Source: Fusobacterium_C necrophorum (lineage in GTDB: Bacteria > Fusobacteriota > Fusobacteriia > Fusobacteriales > Fusobacteriaceae). From it: DNA of 64,000 nt. The notes under the pieces were generated by a model. It was not told where the DNA came from. It made no database searches and saw only the letters and a list, made by a program, of their open reading frames with translations. This document shows positions 8,614 to 16,868 of this stretch, piece after piece; position 1 is the stretch's first letter; every line of letters starts with the position of its first letter. The DNA is taken from NCBI RefSeq assembly GCF_900104395.1, contig NZ_FMXX01000012.1; one strand, written 5' to 3'. Made by a program: the position numbers and the translations under genes.

Positions 8614-9672
8614 ATGGGAGTTTCATATTCAGAAAATATTATTCTCTTTCGAGGAGTTTTAACACAAGAGGAAATAAATCAAATTGTCAAAAAGGGGGCA
8701 GTAAAGATATTGCAAACAGATACAATGCCTTTAGATGTCCCTACATTGCAGAAGTTAAATGATGAGTATTTTGAAAAATTCCCTGATACAGAGTTACGCA
8801 TTTACAGCTATGCAGATTGTGATTTATCACCTCTTGCTGTTATGAATAAAATAAAAAAATTATCAATAGAAAGCTCTTCAACTTTTTTAAATATAGAAAC
8901 GATTTATTCCCTTAATGCTATTAGGCATTTGCGAGTACATACACATAGATTACCCGATAATGATTTTTTAATTAAAATTCCTAATTTGATAGAAACACTT
9001 GAAATTGATATTACAAATAAATCCTTTGATTTGAAAAGTCTGTCTCGCTTTAAATGCTTAGAAACATTAGGCTTATATAAATGCAAAAAAAATATTGAGA
9101 TAGTTTCAGACTTAAAACAATTGCGTTGTTTGAAATTGCATGGGATTACATTGCCATCATATTCTTTTGTTAATAAACTTCCAAACCTTAAAACAATTGC
9201 GTTTAGTAGAGGAAATATAGAAAAATTCTCGGAACTATATGATAATAACACAATTACAGGATTATATTTATTTTATTTGCCAAAAATAAATAATTTGAAC
9301 ATACTTGAAAGACTTCCGAATTTACAAGTTGCAGAAATATGCCAATTAACAAATGTTAAAAAACTTCCGGATTTATCCAAATCAAAGTTACAACATTTGT
9401 GTTTTGAAAATATGAAAAATCTATTTGACTTCACTTCAATAGGGTCCGCTCAACATTTGAAATCAGTTTCGGAAACGGTATGTCCTACTTCACTGGAAAT
9501 TGATAATATACTTCCTATGATTCAAAATCCTAATATTGAGCAATGTGCATTTTATACAAGTAGTAGTAGAAAAAATGAGTTGTTTGCTAAGTTGATAGAA
9601 CAGTATAAAAAGAAATGTGAAGCCAATACTCATATTGTTAGGAAAATACTTTTTCCCAATGGAAAAATGTAA
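8614..9672 (+). CDS. Leucine-rich-repeat protein, island gene
   Basis: A 352-residue cytoplasmic protein with irregular leucine-rich repeats from about residue 70 to 290 (for example LKQLRCLKLHGITL and LPNLKTIAFSRGNI). It has no signal peptide or membrane segment. It has its own promoter and an AAAGGAGAT ribosome site. Codon use is more AT-rich than the backbone, as across the island. Similar LRR proteins often sit among immunity genes of polymorphic toxins, but no function can be assigned. Confidence 0.7.
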   Translation: MGVSYSENIILFRGVLTQEEINQIVKKGAVKILQTDTMPLDVPTLQKLNDEYFEKFPDTELRIYSYADCDLSPLAVMNKIKKLSIESSSTFLNIETIYSLNAIRHLRVHTHRLPDNDFLIKIPNLIETLEIDITNKSFDLKSLSRFKCLETLGLYKCKKNIEIVSDLKQLRCLKLHGITLPSYSFVNKLPNLKTIAFSRGNIEKFSELYDNNTITGLYLFYLPKINNLNILERLPNLQVAEICQLTNVKKLPDLSKSKLQHLCFENMKNLFDFTSIGSAQHLKSVSETVCPTSLEIDNILPMIQNPNIEQCAFYTSSSRKNELFAKLIEQYKKKCEANTHIVRKILFPNGKM

Positions 9673-9843
9673 AAAATGATAATTAGTATATAATCTGTTA
9701 GTAATTTACTATAAGTCATCTAAATGATTTACTGTTTTTTTACAATTCAGCTGTCTCTAGTTAGTCATAAAGCAATTTATGGCTAAGTAAAGACGGAATG
9801 ACACAACCAAATCTCTAAAACTAAAGCTATAAACAACGAAATA

Positions 9844-9872
9844 TTGGGTACAATCAATAATTATAGTATAAT
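9844..9872 (+). promoter_or_regulatory. Promoter upstream of decayed HTH gene and Imm17-like gene
   Basis: TTGGGT (9844-9849), a 17-bp spacer and TATAAT (9867-9872). It probably still drives the small genes that follow the damaged regulator. Confidence 0.5.
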
Positions 9873-9908
9873 AACGGCAAATATATTTATAAAGAAAAGA
9901 AGATTAAT

Positions 9909-10111
9909 ATGGCATTAAACTATGGATACAACTTACAAAAAAAAGCTTAAAGAAAATTGATGTTATAGCTATGGAGGGACTAACAACCAATGTTATGGCA
10001 CAGATGGGAAAAAATAAGCCTATAACACTTAAAAATTTAGAGAAAATATGCAAAGCACTTGACTGTACACCTAACGATGTATTCTCTTTTGATGATGAAT
10101 ATGTTGAATAA
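9909..10111 (+). pseudogene. Degenerate Cro/CI-family regulator (YozG type)
   Basis: ATG 9909 reads MALNYGYNLQKK and then stops at once. From 9971 another frame reads 46 residues, including NVMAQMGKNKPITLKN and ICKALDCTPNDVFSF, the second half of a small mobile-element helix-turn-helix repressor. The first half of the HTH is missing or frameshifted. A more ruined relative lies at 13936. Confidence 0.65.
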
Positions 10112-10143
10112 TTTGAATTGGAGGAGGAAATAGACAAACAATT

Positions 10144-10389
10144 ATGGACGGAGTATTTGAATTTTTAAAAGCACATTATCAGTATGTGTTGATAGCGGCA
10201 GGATTATTATTTTTAATAGGTGCAATAAAAGATTGGAAATGGCTTTGTCAAGCAACAGGAGGGAACAAAGTACGCCATGCCTTTATTTTTGAAATGTGGG
10301 GAGAGAAAGGTTATAGAGTTTTCATAGGAATATGTGGACTGATACTTTCGATTTGCGGTGTTGCTTTTTTAATGTTGGATAAAAGATAA
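10144..10389 (+). CDS. Small two-helix membrane protein, Imm17-like immunity protein
   Basis: 81 residues with two hydrophobic segments (about residues 14-27 and 58-76), a tryptophan-rich loop (IKDWKWLCQ) and an EKGYRVFIGICGL segment. Size and layout match the immunity protein 17 family, which protects against polymorphic toxins at the membrane. A GGAGGA ribosome site lies about 14 bases upstream. No matching toxin is in the window. Confidence 0.5.
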   Translation: MDGVFEFLKAHYQYVLIAAGLLFLIGAIKDWKWLCQATGGNKVRHAFIFEMWGEKGYRVFIGICGLILSICGVAFLMLDKR

Positions 10390-10425
10390 TAAATAAACAT
10401 TTAATTTTTAATGAAAGGGGAACTT

Positions 10426-10749
10426 ATGTATAGTTTCAGCTTAGGAAATAAATTTAATAAAGTATTTGCTGTTATTGAGTATTCAGAAGAAAAATCCTTA
10501 AATGCACTATATGAAAAAGATATTCCTTTTATTAAAAAACTATGGGAGAAATACTATGATGATTATACTTTTTCCATAGAAGAATTAAAAATAGCAAGAG
10601 ATGATTTGATGAAGTATATGGATTTTGAGCAGTGGGAGAACTTGTCTGATAAACAGATCAGAGAACAAATAAACCTGATATATAAGCTGACGGCAATTGT
10701 TTCGTATGGCTTGGCAAAAGATTGTGCCTTGTATGGCAGCGGGAACTAA
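10426..10749 (+). CDS. Hypothetical island protein
   Basis: About 107 residues from ATG 10426. AAAGGGG 5 bases before it makes this start better than ATG 10411, which contains that ribosome site. The protein is soluble and acidic, with no motif I recognise. It lies 11 bases before the next island gene, in a run of small genes that looks like an immunity cluster. Confidence 0.55.
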   Translation: MYSFSLGNKFNKVFAVIEYSEEKSLNALYEKDIPFIKKLWEKYYDDYTFSIEELKIARDDLMKYMDFEQWENLSDKQIREQINLIYKLTAIVSYGLAKDCALYGSGN

Positions 10750-10766
10750 GGATATAGAGGATGTTT

Positions 10767-11105
10767 ATGAAACAAAAATTATGTATGGCAATGATTTTTC
10801 AAATAGATGCAAAATCAGAAAAAGCAAAAGAAAGTATGAGAAATAGAATCAGAGAAAAACTGGAAACCATTTTAGGGAAATCTAACCTATTTCTTGAATA
10901 TGATGAAGAAACAAATTCTTTTGCCTATATGGAAGAAGATGTGAAAGAGAGTTTTGATGAAAAAGCTATCTTTCTATTAAAAACACTACAAAACTTCGGA
11001 TACTCTTATGTGGTTACAGGAAATTTGGAATCTGAGGAATTTGATATCTGTACTTCTAAGACAAAAATAAGTGGAATTTGCTTTATAGAGGGATTATTAC
11101 ATTGA
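10767..11105 (+). CDS. Hypothetical island protein
   Basis: About 112 residues. ATG 10767 is preferred over ATG 10761 because the AGAGG ribosome site would sit only 1 base before the latter. A predicted mixed alpha/beta soluble protein with an acidic middle (YDEETNSFAYMEEDVKES). No family recognised; the immunity role is inferred from context only. Confidence 0.5.
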   Translation: MKQKLCMAMIFQIDAKSEKAKESMRNRIREKLETILGKSNLFLEYDEETNSFAYMEEDVKESFDEKAIFLLKTLQNFGYSYVVTGNLESEEFDICTSKTKISGICFIEGLLH

Positions 11106-11126
11106 TTTTCAGGAGGGAAAATAAGA

Positions 11127-11354
11127 ATGAGTTCTTTATTTCATGAATATTTAGAATTATTAGAAAATGCTATAAAGAGAATGAAGAAAGAATATCCTTA
11201 TTTTATTGTTTATATAATGGCGATAACCACAGAAGAAAATCATAATCGTAGCTATATTAGTTTTGATTTGAAAGAAAACTCATTAAAGAGATTACAGGAA
11301 TGGGAAAAAGAGTATTCCTATCGGATTGAAGCTATTTATCACCGAACTGAATAA
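11127..11354 (+). CDS. Hypothetical small island protein
   Basis: 75 residues, charged and soluble, with a central hydrophobic strand (YFIVYIMAI). CAGGAGGG precedes the start. It is the last gene of the 10144-11354 run, followed by a terminator at 11375. No family recognised. Confidence 0.5.
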   Translation: MSSLFHEYLELLENAIKRMKKEYPYFIVYIMAITTEENHNRSYISFDLKENSLKRLQEWEKEYSYRIEAIYHRTE

Positions 11355-11374
11355 AACTAAATACTGAAGATATC

Positions 11375-11408
11375 AGACGATAGGAATTAAAACATTTGTC
11401 GTCTTTTT
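11375..11408 (+). terminator. Terminator after small island genes
   Basis: AGACGA / TCGTCT stem with an 18-base loop and a run of five T. The stem is short, so it is weak. Confidence 0.4.
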
Positions 11409-11440
11409 CTATGCTCAAAATTTGAAAGGAGATAAATTTT

Positions 11441-11944
11441 ATGGACAATAAAACTGAATTAGAAAATGTAAAAGCAGAGATTGAAAGTAAGAGGGAGGAA
11501 AAAGAAAAATACGAAAAGAAATCAGCTCAGCTTCAAAACAGGGAAAAACAATTGAAGGAAATGGCAAGTCTTAAAGACAGAAAAAAGCGAAACCATAGAC
11601 TGATAGAAAGAGGGGCAATCCTTGAAAAGATAACAGGCTCATCAGCTATCAAGTCTAAAGATTGGCAAAAGGAAATACAAAGCCTTGAAAGTGAAGTAGG
11701 GCTATTAAACAATCAATCTCAATCCATCAAAGAAGAATACGAAAGTATTAACTATATTAAATATGACGTAAAAACCGTAAATGATGATTATGGAATAGAC
11801 CTAAGTATTGAGATAGACAAGGCAATTAAGCGTGGAGAAAAGCCAAGTGTAATTGCACAATTAAAGAAATACCAAGAGCAGGGGGTAAAATACGAGCAGA
11901 GGAAAGAAAAAACAAAAGATTATTACAGAAGTGAGGAAAGATGA
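11441..11944 (+). CDS. DUF3847-like mobile-element protein
   Basis: 167 residues, mostly a predicted coiled coil (residues 1-45 and 80-110), with the conserved RKKRNHRLIERGAILE block of DUF3847. These proteins are carried by integrative conjugative elements and mobilizable transposons near relaxase genes. Here no relaxase follows. Just past the stop, a second frame (11940-11999) reads DEVPNGVTNCYFPKGYKYK before its stop, which may be a frameshifted tail of this gene or a separate relic. Confidence 0.65.
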   Translation: MDNKTELENVKAEIESKREEKEKYEKKSAQLQNREKQLKEMASLKDRKKRNHRLIERGAILEKITGSSAIKSKDWQKEIQSLESEVGLLNNQSQSIKEEYESINYIKYDVKTVNDDYGIDLSIEIDKAIKRGEKPSVIAQLKKYQEQGVKYEQRKEKTKDYYRSEER

Positions 11945-12071
11945 AGTACCAAATGGGGTAACGAATTGTTATTTCCCTAAGGGATATAAATACAAGTAAT
12001 ATAATATTGAATAAACTCAATATTTATGATATGATAATTGAAATCTTGGCAGATAAAGAGGTGATAGCTAT

Positions 12072-13097
12072 ATGAATAATGAAATAGGTAAAATTCATAA
12101 AGATATTTATAGTAGCATTAAAGAATTGATGGATAACGCAAGAAATAATGTTGCAAGAGAAGTTAATAATATCCTCATTCAAACTTACTGGGAGATTGGG
12201 CGAATTATCGTAGAAGAGGAACAGGGAAATTCTGATAGAGCCGAGTATGGAAAACAGTTAGTAACAGACTTATCAAAGAGGCTTACAAAAGAATATGGCA
12301 AGGGATTTTCAAAATCCAACTTGTTTAATATGAGAAATTTCTATTTGAGTTTTCCAATTTTCCAGACGGTGTCTGGAAAATTAAGTTGGTCACATTATTG
12401 TGAATTGCTTTCCATAAGTGATGAGAAGAAAAGAAGTTTTTATGAAAAAGAAACGGTAAGTGCAAATTGGTCTGTAAGAGAGCTAAAAAGACAAATAAAA
12501 ACATCACTTTTTGAAAGACTTTTACTTTCATCAGGAGATGAAAATAAAGAAAAGGTATTAGGCTTAGCATTAAAGGGAAATGAAATAAATAAGGCAAGTG
12601 ATATTGTAAAAGACCCCTATGTATTTGAATTTTTAGGAATACCTGAAGAAAAGGCGGTAATGGAAAGTGATTTAGAAAAAGCTCTAATAACTCATATTGA
12701 AAAATTCTTGCTTGAACTTGGCAAGGGCTTTATGTATGTTGGTTCTCAGCAAAGAATAACACTTGGGAATACCCATTATTATGTTGATATGGTATTTTAC
12801 AACAAGATACTTAGAAGCTATGTTTTGATTGAGTTAAAAACAGGAAAGCTAATGCCGGAAGCAGTCGGACAGCTCAATATGTATCTTAACTACTACAAGA
12901 CGGAAGTTAATGACGATACAGATAATGAACCTATTGGAATTATCCTTTGTACCGATAAGGACGGTATACAGGCAGAATATGCACTTGGCAGTCTGTCCAA
13001 TAAGATATTTGCTTCTAAATACACTTTATATATTCCTGATAGAGAAGAGTTAGAAGAGCAGGTAGAAAGAGTAGTGAAGAAGTATAAGAAAAAATAA
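12072..13097 (+). CDS. DUF1016 / YhcG-type PD-(D/E)XK nuclease
   Basis: A 341-residue protein with the two YhcG halves: an N-terminal DUF1016 helical domain (ILIQTYWEIGRIIVEEEQ, then GFSKSNLFNMRNFY) and a C-terminal PD-(D/E)XK domain. The nuclease core is visible as YYVDMVFYN, then VLIELKTGKL, then GQLNMYLNYY, that is Asp, ExK and Gln. Such nucleases are common cargo on mobile elements; their targets are not settled. The gene appears full length. An inverted repeat and a terminator follow. Confidence 0.85.
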   Translation: MNNEIGKIHKDIYSSIKELMDNARNNVAREVNNILIQTYWEIGRIIVEEEQGNSDRAEYGKQLVTDLSKRLTKEYGKGFSKSNLFNMRNFYLSFPIFQTVSGKLSWSHYCELLSISDEKKRSFYEKETVSANWSVRELKRQIKTSLFERLLLSSGDENKEKVLGLALKGNEINKASDIVKDPYVFEFLGIPEEKAVMESDLEKALITHIEKFLLELGKGFMYVGSQQRITLGNTHYYVDMVFYNKILRSYVLIELKTGKLMPEAVGQLNMYLNYYKTEVNDDTDNEPIGIILCTDKDGIQAEYALGSLSNKIFASKYTLYIPDREELEEQVERVVKKYKKK

Positions 13098-13108
13098 AGT
13101 TAATTGAA

Positions 13109-13134
13109 AATTGTGCAACGCCCATTGCACAATT
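13109..13134. repeat. 10-bp inverted repeat after the DUF1016 gene
   Basis: AATTGTGCAA, loop CGCCCA, TTGCACAATT. Perfect arms but no T-run, so it is not a classical terminator. It may be an mRNA 3' stabiliser or a recognition site. Confidence 0.5.
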
Positions 13135-13163
13135 ATAGAAAACAAAATAATTTATGATTGATT

Positions 13164-13197
13164 AGAGAAGTGGAGTAATAACCTACTTCTCTTTTTT
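13164..13197 (+). terminator. Terminator between DUF1016 gene and replisome-organizer relic
   Basis: A strong AGAGAAGTGG / CCTACTTCTCT-type stem with six T following. Confidence 0.7.
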
Positions 13198-13214
13198 ATT
13201 GCAAGGAGAAGACA

Positions 13215-13575
13215 ATGAGCGATAACAAAAAATACTATTATCTCAAGCTAAAAGAAGATTTCTTTACAAGTGAAACTATAACCTTGCTTGAGAGTATGAA
13301 AGATGGAGTAATGTATTCCAATATTTTACTAAAGCTGTATCTGAATGAGCCTTAAAAATAACGGCAAGCTTATATTTAGAGATAACATTCCGTATACAAC
13401 AGAAATGATTGCTATCATAACACGCCACCAAGTTGGTACTGTGGAGAGGGCAATAAAAATATTTTTGGAGTTGGAATTGATAGATCAATTACCCGATAAC
13501 ATTTTGTATATGGCAGATATAGAGCTTTTCATCAGAAAGTTATCAACAGAGGGAGAAAAGAAAGCGACCTTTTAA
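13215..13575 (+). pseudogene. Frameshifted phage-type replisome organizer (DnaD-like)
   Basis: ATG 13215 reads MSDNKKYYYLKLKEDFF and onward to LLKLYL, then drifts out of frame and stops at 13354. A +1 frame beginning at 13345 continues MSLKNNGKLIFRDN to KATF at 13575. Joined, the two match the N-terminal domain of phage replisome organizer proteins found on mobile elements. One extra base near 13344 explains the break. The C-terminal domain is absent. Confidence 0.7.
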
Positions 13576-13580
13576 GATAG

Positions 13581-13790
13581 GTAGATGAAGATGGTATCTA
13601 CAAATGGATAGAAGTCATAAAGAAACACAAGAATATTAAGAAGCTGGACAAAGAAACCTTAGATGAACTCATCTTAAAAATCTATGTTCACGAAAAGGAA
13701 GTAGTGGATGGAGAAATCACCCAAACCATTGATATTTATTACAATTTCATAGGGAATACAGATAGCTTACAGGTCAGCTACAATCTTTAA
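13581..13790 (+). pseudogene. C-terminal fragment of a large serine recombinase (DUF4368 tail)
   Basis: An open frame directly after an in-frame TAG reads 69 residues, including YKWIEVIKKHKNIKKL, LDELILKIYVHEKE and TIDIYYNFIGN, and stops at 13790. This is the DUF4368 tail of TnpX-type serine recombinases that excise conjugative transposons. The catalytic serine domain is gone, so the element cannot move by this enzyme. It abuts the replisome-organizer relic, implying a deletion joined the two. Confidence 0.7.
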
Positions 13791-13935
13791 TTGGGAATAA
13801 AGCATTATGGCATCATTAAAGATGGAATAAAATAAGCAAAACTTGAAATAAGTTAAAAATTGATTAAAATCAACATTTATGTTATGATAATAAAAATTAT
13901 TATATACAAAGAGAAAAGGAAGACTGGGAGATTTA

Positions 13936-14070
13936 ATGATAGACCACTGCGGACATAACTTGCAAGGAAAGATTGAAAAAAGATTGATGTTATAGCTATG
14001 GGTGAGATGTAAAGTAATGTAATGGTATAGACGGATAAAAATTACAATGAAAAATTTAGGAGAGTTGTGT
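13936..14070 (+). pseudogene. Second, heavily decayed Cro/CI regulator relic
   Basis: The stretch shares GATTGATGTTATAGCTATGG and flanking sequence with the regulator relic at 9909-10111 and lines up with it as far as AAAAATTTAG. It has several stops. The preceding 13791-13935 shows nothing recognisable. Confidence 0.45.
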
Positions 14071-14424
14071 ATGAATATCAAAGAAACTGAAGTGAAAATT
14101 ATCGAACTTGAGGCAAGATTAAATATTACCTTTCCACAGCTGTACTTTGATTTTCTAGTTGGAATCAAGGATGGTGATGTGTTTGAAGTTAAGAACTCAG
14201 GAATGTGTATTTATTCTTACTCTGATTTAGAGGAGAGAAATCAAACCTATCAAATAAAAGAAAATGAGCCTAACTATTTTATGATTGGGCAAGATGGAGA
14301 TTTGGGATACTTTATAAAAACAGATACGCCAAAGGATAACTCTATATTTTCAAATGATTTAGGAGCATTAGGTTCATTGGAAATGAAAAAAGAAGCGGAC
14401 AATATTTTTGACTTGATAAAATAA
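14071..14424 (+). CDS. SMI1/KNR4 (SUKH) family immunity-type protein
   Basis: 117 residues from ATG 14071, chosen because AGGAGA lies 7 bases upstream; ATG 14047 has no ribosome site. The order of segments fits SUKH: an N-terminal helix ending LNITFPQLYFDFL, then IYSYSDLEERNQTY, then YFMIGQDGDLGYFI. SUKH proteins commonly neutralise polymorphic toxins. It follows a regulator relic, with no toxin gene alongside. Confidence 0.65.
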   Translation: MNIKETEVKIIELEARLNITFPQLYFDFLVGIKDGDVFEVKNSGMCIYSYSDLEERNQTYQIKENEPNYFMIGQDGDLGYFIKTDTPKDNSIFSNDLGALGSLEMKKEADNIFDLIK

Positions 14425-14518
14425 TTTTTGTAAATTAGTGGTTTTTAGTATTAAACAAATAAGAGAAAAGTATAAGTTTATTAGAGAGTTACAAACAGAA
14501 ATTTATAGGAGAAACCAT

Positions 14519-14971
14519 ATGCATAATATGTTAAAAATACCATCTGTTATAGAAAATTTTATTAAAATGAAAATACATACAAAGATACCATTGCTTCCTT
14601 GCATATATGAAGACTTTGAAAAAATGCAGATAGGGTATCGATGGAATCCTGTCCAACAATGCACACTAATAACTAATAATACTGGAAGTTGGCAAGAAAA
14701 CTGGTATGTTATTGCTCAAAATGAATTAGGTGATCCGTTTTTTGTAGATTTTGCAACAGAAAATTATCCTGTTTATACAGCTATACATGGTAAGGGAGGC
14801 TGGAAAGCATTCAAGGTGTCAGACAGTATTTGTCAATTTACTGAAATTCTGAATAAGATAAATAATACAGACTTAACTTTTCCTTGTAGTTTGAATTTTT
14901 TAAATGATATTATAGATTTGAAGAGTGAATTTTGGGTTGAAGTAAACGAAAGCTGTCAAGAAGTTGAGTAA
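14519..14971 (+). CDS. SUKH-like immunity protein
   Basis: About 150 residues from ATG 14519, which has AGGAG 7 bases upstream. The frame stays open back to GTG 14438, which would add 27 residues but lacks a ribosome site. The core WQENWYVIAQNELGDPFFVD, then HGKGGWKAF, resembles SMI1/KNR4-type immunity proteins. It is the second such gene in a row, 94 bases after the previous one. Confidence 0.55.
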   Translation: MHNMLKIPSVIENFIKMKIHTKIPLLPCIYEDFEKMQIGYRWNPVQQCTLITNNTGSWQENWYVIAQNELGDPFFVDFATENYPVYTAIHGKGGWKAFKVSDSICQFTEILNKINNTDLTFPCSLNFLNDIIDLKSEFWVEVNESCQEVE

Positions 14972-15068
14972 TCTGGGGTTATTGAGTAAAACTAAAAAAA
15001 ATAAGAATTTAAAGATTTAAGGGATTAATAAAAACCTATGGTTAAATCAAAAGTAAAGGGGAAAAGAA

Positions 15069-15626
15069 ATGAATTTGATTGCAAGTATTGGTCAGGAAGA
15101 GGAAAAGAAAATAATAGGCAGGATCGGAGGAAATGTACCTTGTTTTTTTCTTGATAAAGAAAAGACAATTAAAGAGTATAGATTTTATATGGTTTTTCAA
15201 AATCCGAATAATCCGAAAGAATTTTTCTCTATCTTTATTCCCAATGAATATGGCTTTATGCTTGATAGGAATATATATCCAAACTGCTCAGTGAAAGTTT
15301 TTTCTCATGCTTTTTCAAAGGAAAGTAAGAATACAGAATATACACTGGGCGGCATCAATAAAGCACATATTATAGGGTATGACCAAGTAGATAATAACAA
15401 GTTTGATTTCATAACCAAAGCAAGAACACCCAAACTGCTTCAAGACGAAACATACTATACAGAAAAATTAAAAAAGGATGGCTATGAGTTTTTTATTCAA
15501 GTAGATGAAAATTATTACACAAATAATCTGCTTCAGGAGAATTATATATTTGGTTATGGAGCATTGTACCTATATAAACATCGTGAAAGTGGAGATGTAA
15601 TTGCCGGTTTTTGGCAATATTCATAG
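15069..15626 (+). CDS. Hypothetical protein, possible immunity protein
   Basis: 185 residues, soluble, rich in aromatic residues, ending with ENYIFGYGALYLYKHR and IAGFWQYS. The late acidic/aromatic part recalls DUF1963 (YwqG)-type proteins, but the match is weak. AAAGGGGAAA precedes the start. It lies among immunity-like genes. The downstream gap 15627-15832 shows nothing I recognise. Confidence 0.5.
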   Translation: MNLIASIGQEEEKKIIGRIGGNVPCFFLDKEKTIKEYRFYMVFQNPNNPKEFFSIFIPNEYGFMLDRNIYPNCSVKVFSHAFSKESKNTEYTLGGINKAHIIGYDQVDNNKFDFITKARTPKLLQDETYYTEKLKKDGYEFFIQVDENYYTNNLLQENYIFGYGALYLYKHRESGDVIAGFWQYS

Positions 15627-15832
15627 TCATTATTTTGTTAGAGTAATATAAAAATCGGAAGTTATAAGCTAAATGGAATGCCCGGAAAAAATTCTGTAAA
15701 ACTATATTTTTGAAGAAAAAGAAGCTATTTTAAAACAGTACTTTAGCTGGAAACTACAGAACTGAAATTGGCAAAAGAATAAATGCATTGATATAAAATG
15801 AAAAATGTTGAAAGAAAGTTCAAAAAGGAGAC

Positions 15833-16204
15833 ATGTTTAAAATGGAATACAATATAAAGAAGCTGGAATTTGAATTAGATAGAGGTAATTCAAGTAATTT
15901 CATTTTTGAATTATATAATAGAAATGTGTTTAATGAGGAACGATTTTATAAATTCATCGGTAGTATTGCAGAATTTATCGACAATTATTCAGCACTTCAA
16001 CATTTATCGGAGGAGAAATATTTTTTCTATATGAATGAAATTATTAAAAATTGTGAGGACATACTATGGACATTTACTCGGCATTGCTTGAAAGAAGATG
16101 ATTATGTGATAGAAAATTTCAATCAAATAAAAGACAGTTTGACACAGTATTATATGTATATTCGAGAATATTCCGAGAGATTGATTCTAAATATACAAGA
16201 GTAG
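15833..16204 (+). CDS. Hypothetical protein, island gene
   Basis: 123 residues (120 if ATG 15842 is used; AAAAAGGAG is 2 bases before the first and 11 before the second). All-helical composition with many Tyr/Phe/Asn, no membrane segment. No family recognised; neighbours suggest an immunity role. Confidence 0.5.
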   Translation: MFKMEYNIKKLEFELDRGNSSNFIFELYNRNVFNEERFYKFIGSIAEFIDNYSALQHLSEEKYFFYMNEIIKNCEDILWTFTRHCLKEDDYVIENFNQIKDSLTQYYMYIREYSERLILNIQE

Positions 16205-16352
16205 AATTATCTCTAAAATTCGGATAATAATCGAATGTTATGGATACGGATTTCATTTTTACAAATCCAATGATTTATCCAATAACAACTTAGAAAAATG
16301 TGATGATGATAAGTATGATTTTTCATTAAGTCGTGATAGAAGATTAGAATGA
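16201..16352 (+). pseudogene. Coding relic between island genes
   Basis: A frame without start reads about 50 residues, including KIRIIIECYGYGFHFYKS and DDDKYDFSLSRDRRLE, then stops at 16352. It lacks a start codon and ribosome site and looks like the 3' end of a lost immunity-type gene. Confidence 0.3.
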
Positions 16353-16388
16353 TAATATTCAATAAAATGATATTACAGGTGATAGGTT

Positions 16389-16775
16389 ATGGAAAATAAA
16401 ATTTTAATTGACAATAGTGAATTTAGATTAGACACAAGTGATGAGTATATCGGAGAGTTGACTGTCTGGAAAAAGACAACAAAAATTTTTCTGAATATTG
16501 AAGATAATAAAGAAGATGTGAGCCATGTAGTTATTGAAAAAATTAACTGGCTGAATGATAATAAGGATAAGATAATTGATATATTTATGGAAGAAAACGG
16601 TCACTATGTAGATGTTATTAACGAGATGATTGAAAGCGGTGATTTCAAAGCGGATAAAAGGATTTCCGAAAAAGAGTTTGTAAGATCTTTGTTCGTGAAT
16701 AATGTAACCATATATGTAAAAGGGAGTGAAACTGATTTCTGCCTTGATTTAGAGGCGGAACCTGACTATTTATAG
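16389..16775 (+). CDS. Hypothetical protein, possible immunity protein
   Basis: 128 residues, acidic, with a beta-rich start (IDNSEFRLDTSDEYIGELTV) and helices after it (WLNDNKDKIIDIFMEENG). The layout resembles small DUF2004/DUF2262-like immunity proteins, but I cannot assign a family. A weak GGTGAT ribosome site precedes it. It is the last immunity-like gene of the island. Confidence 0.5.
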   Translation: MENKILIDNSEFRLDTSDEYIGELTVWKKTTKIFLNIEDNKEDVSHVVIEKINWLNDNKDKIIDIFMEENGHYVDVINEMIESGDFKADKRISEKEFVRSLFVNNVTIYVKGSETDFCLDLEAEPDYL

Positions 16776-16789
16776 ATTTTTAGTAAAAA

Positions 16790-16798
16790 TGTTATAAT
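16790..16798 (+). promoter_or_regulatory. Extended -10 promoter of methyltransferase gene
   Basis: TGTTATAAT, 71 bases before the start. The -35 region is poor. Confidence 0.45.
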
Positions 16799-16868
16799 TA
16801 TAAAAAATATCGATTTTTCGTGAATAATCTATAAAATTAAATATTATACTAAAGGAGGGGATTATAAA

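Noticed and set aside
13109..13134. Inverted repeat as a terminator of the DUF1016 gene
   Set aside because: No T-run follows; the better terminator is at 13164-13197.
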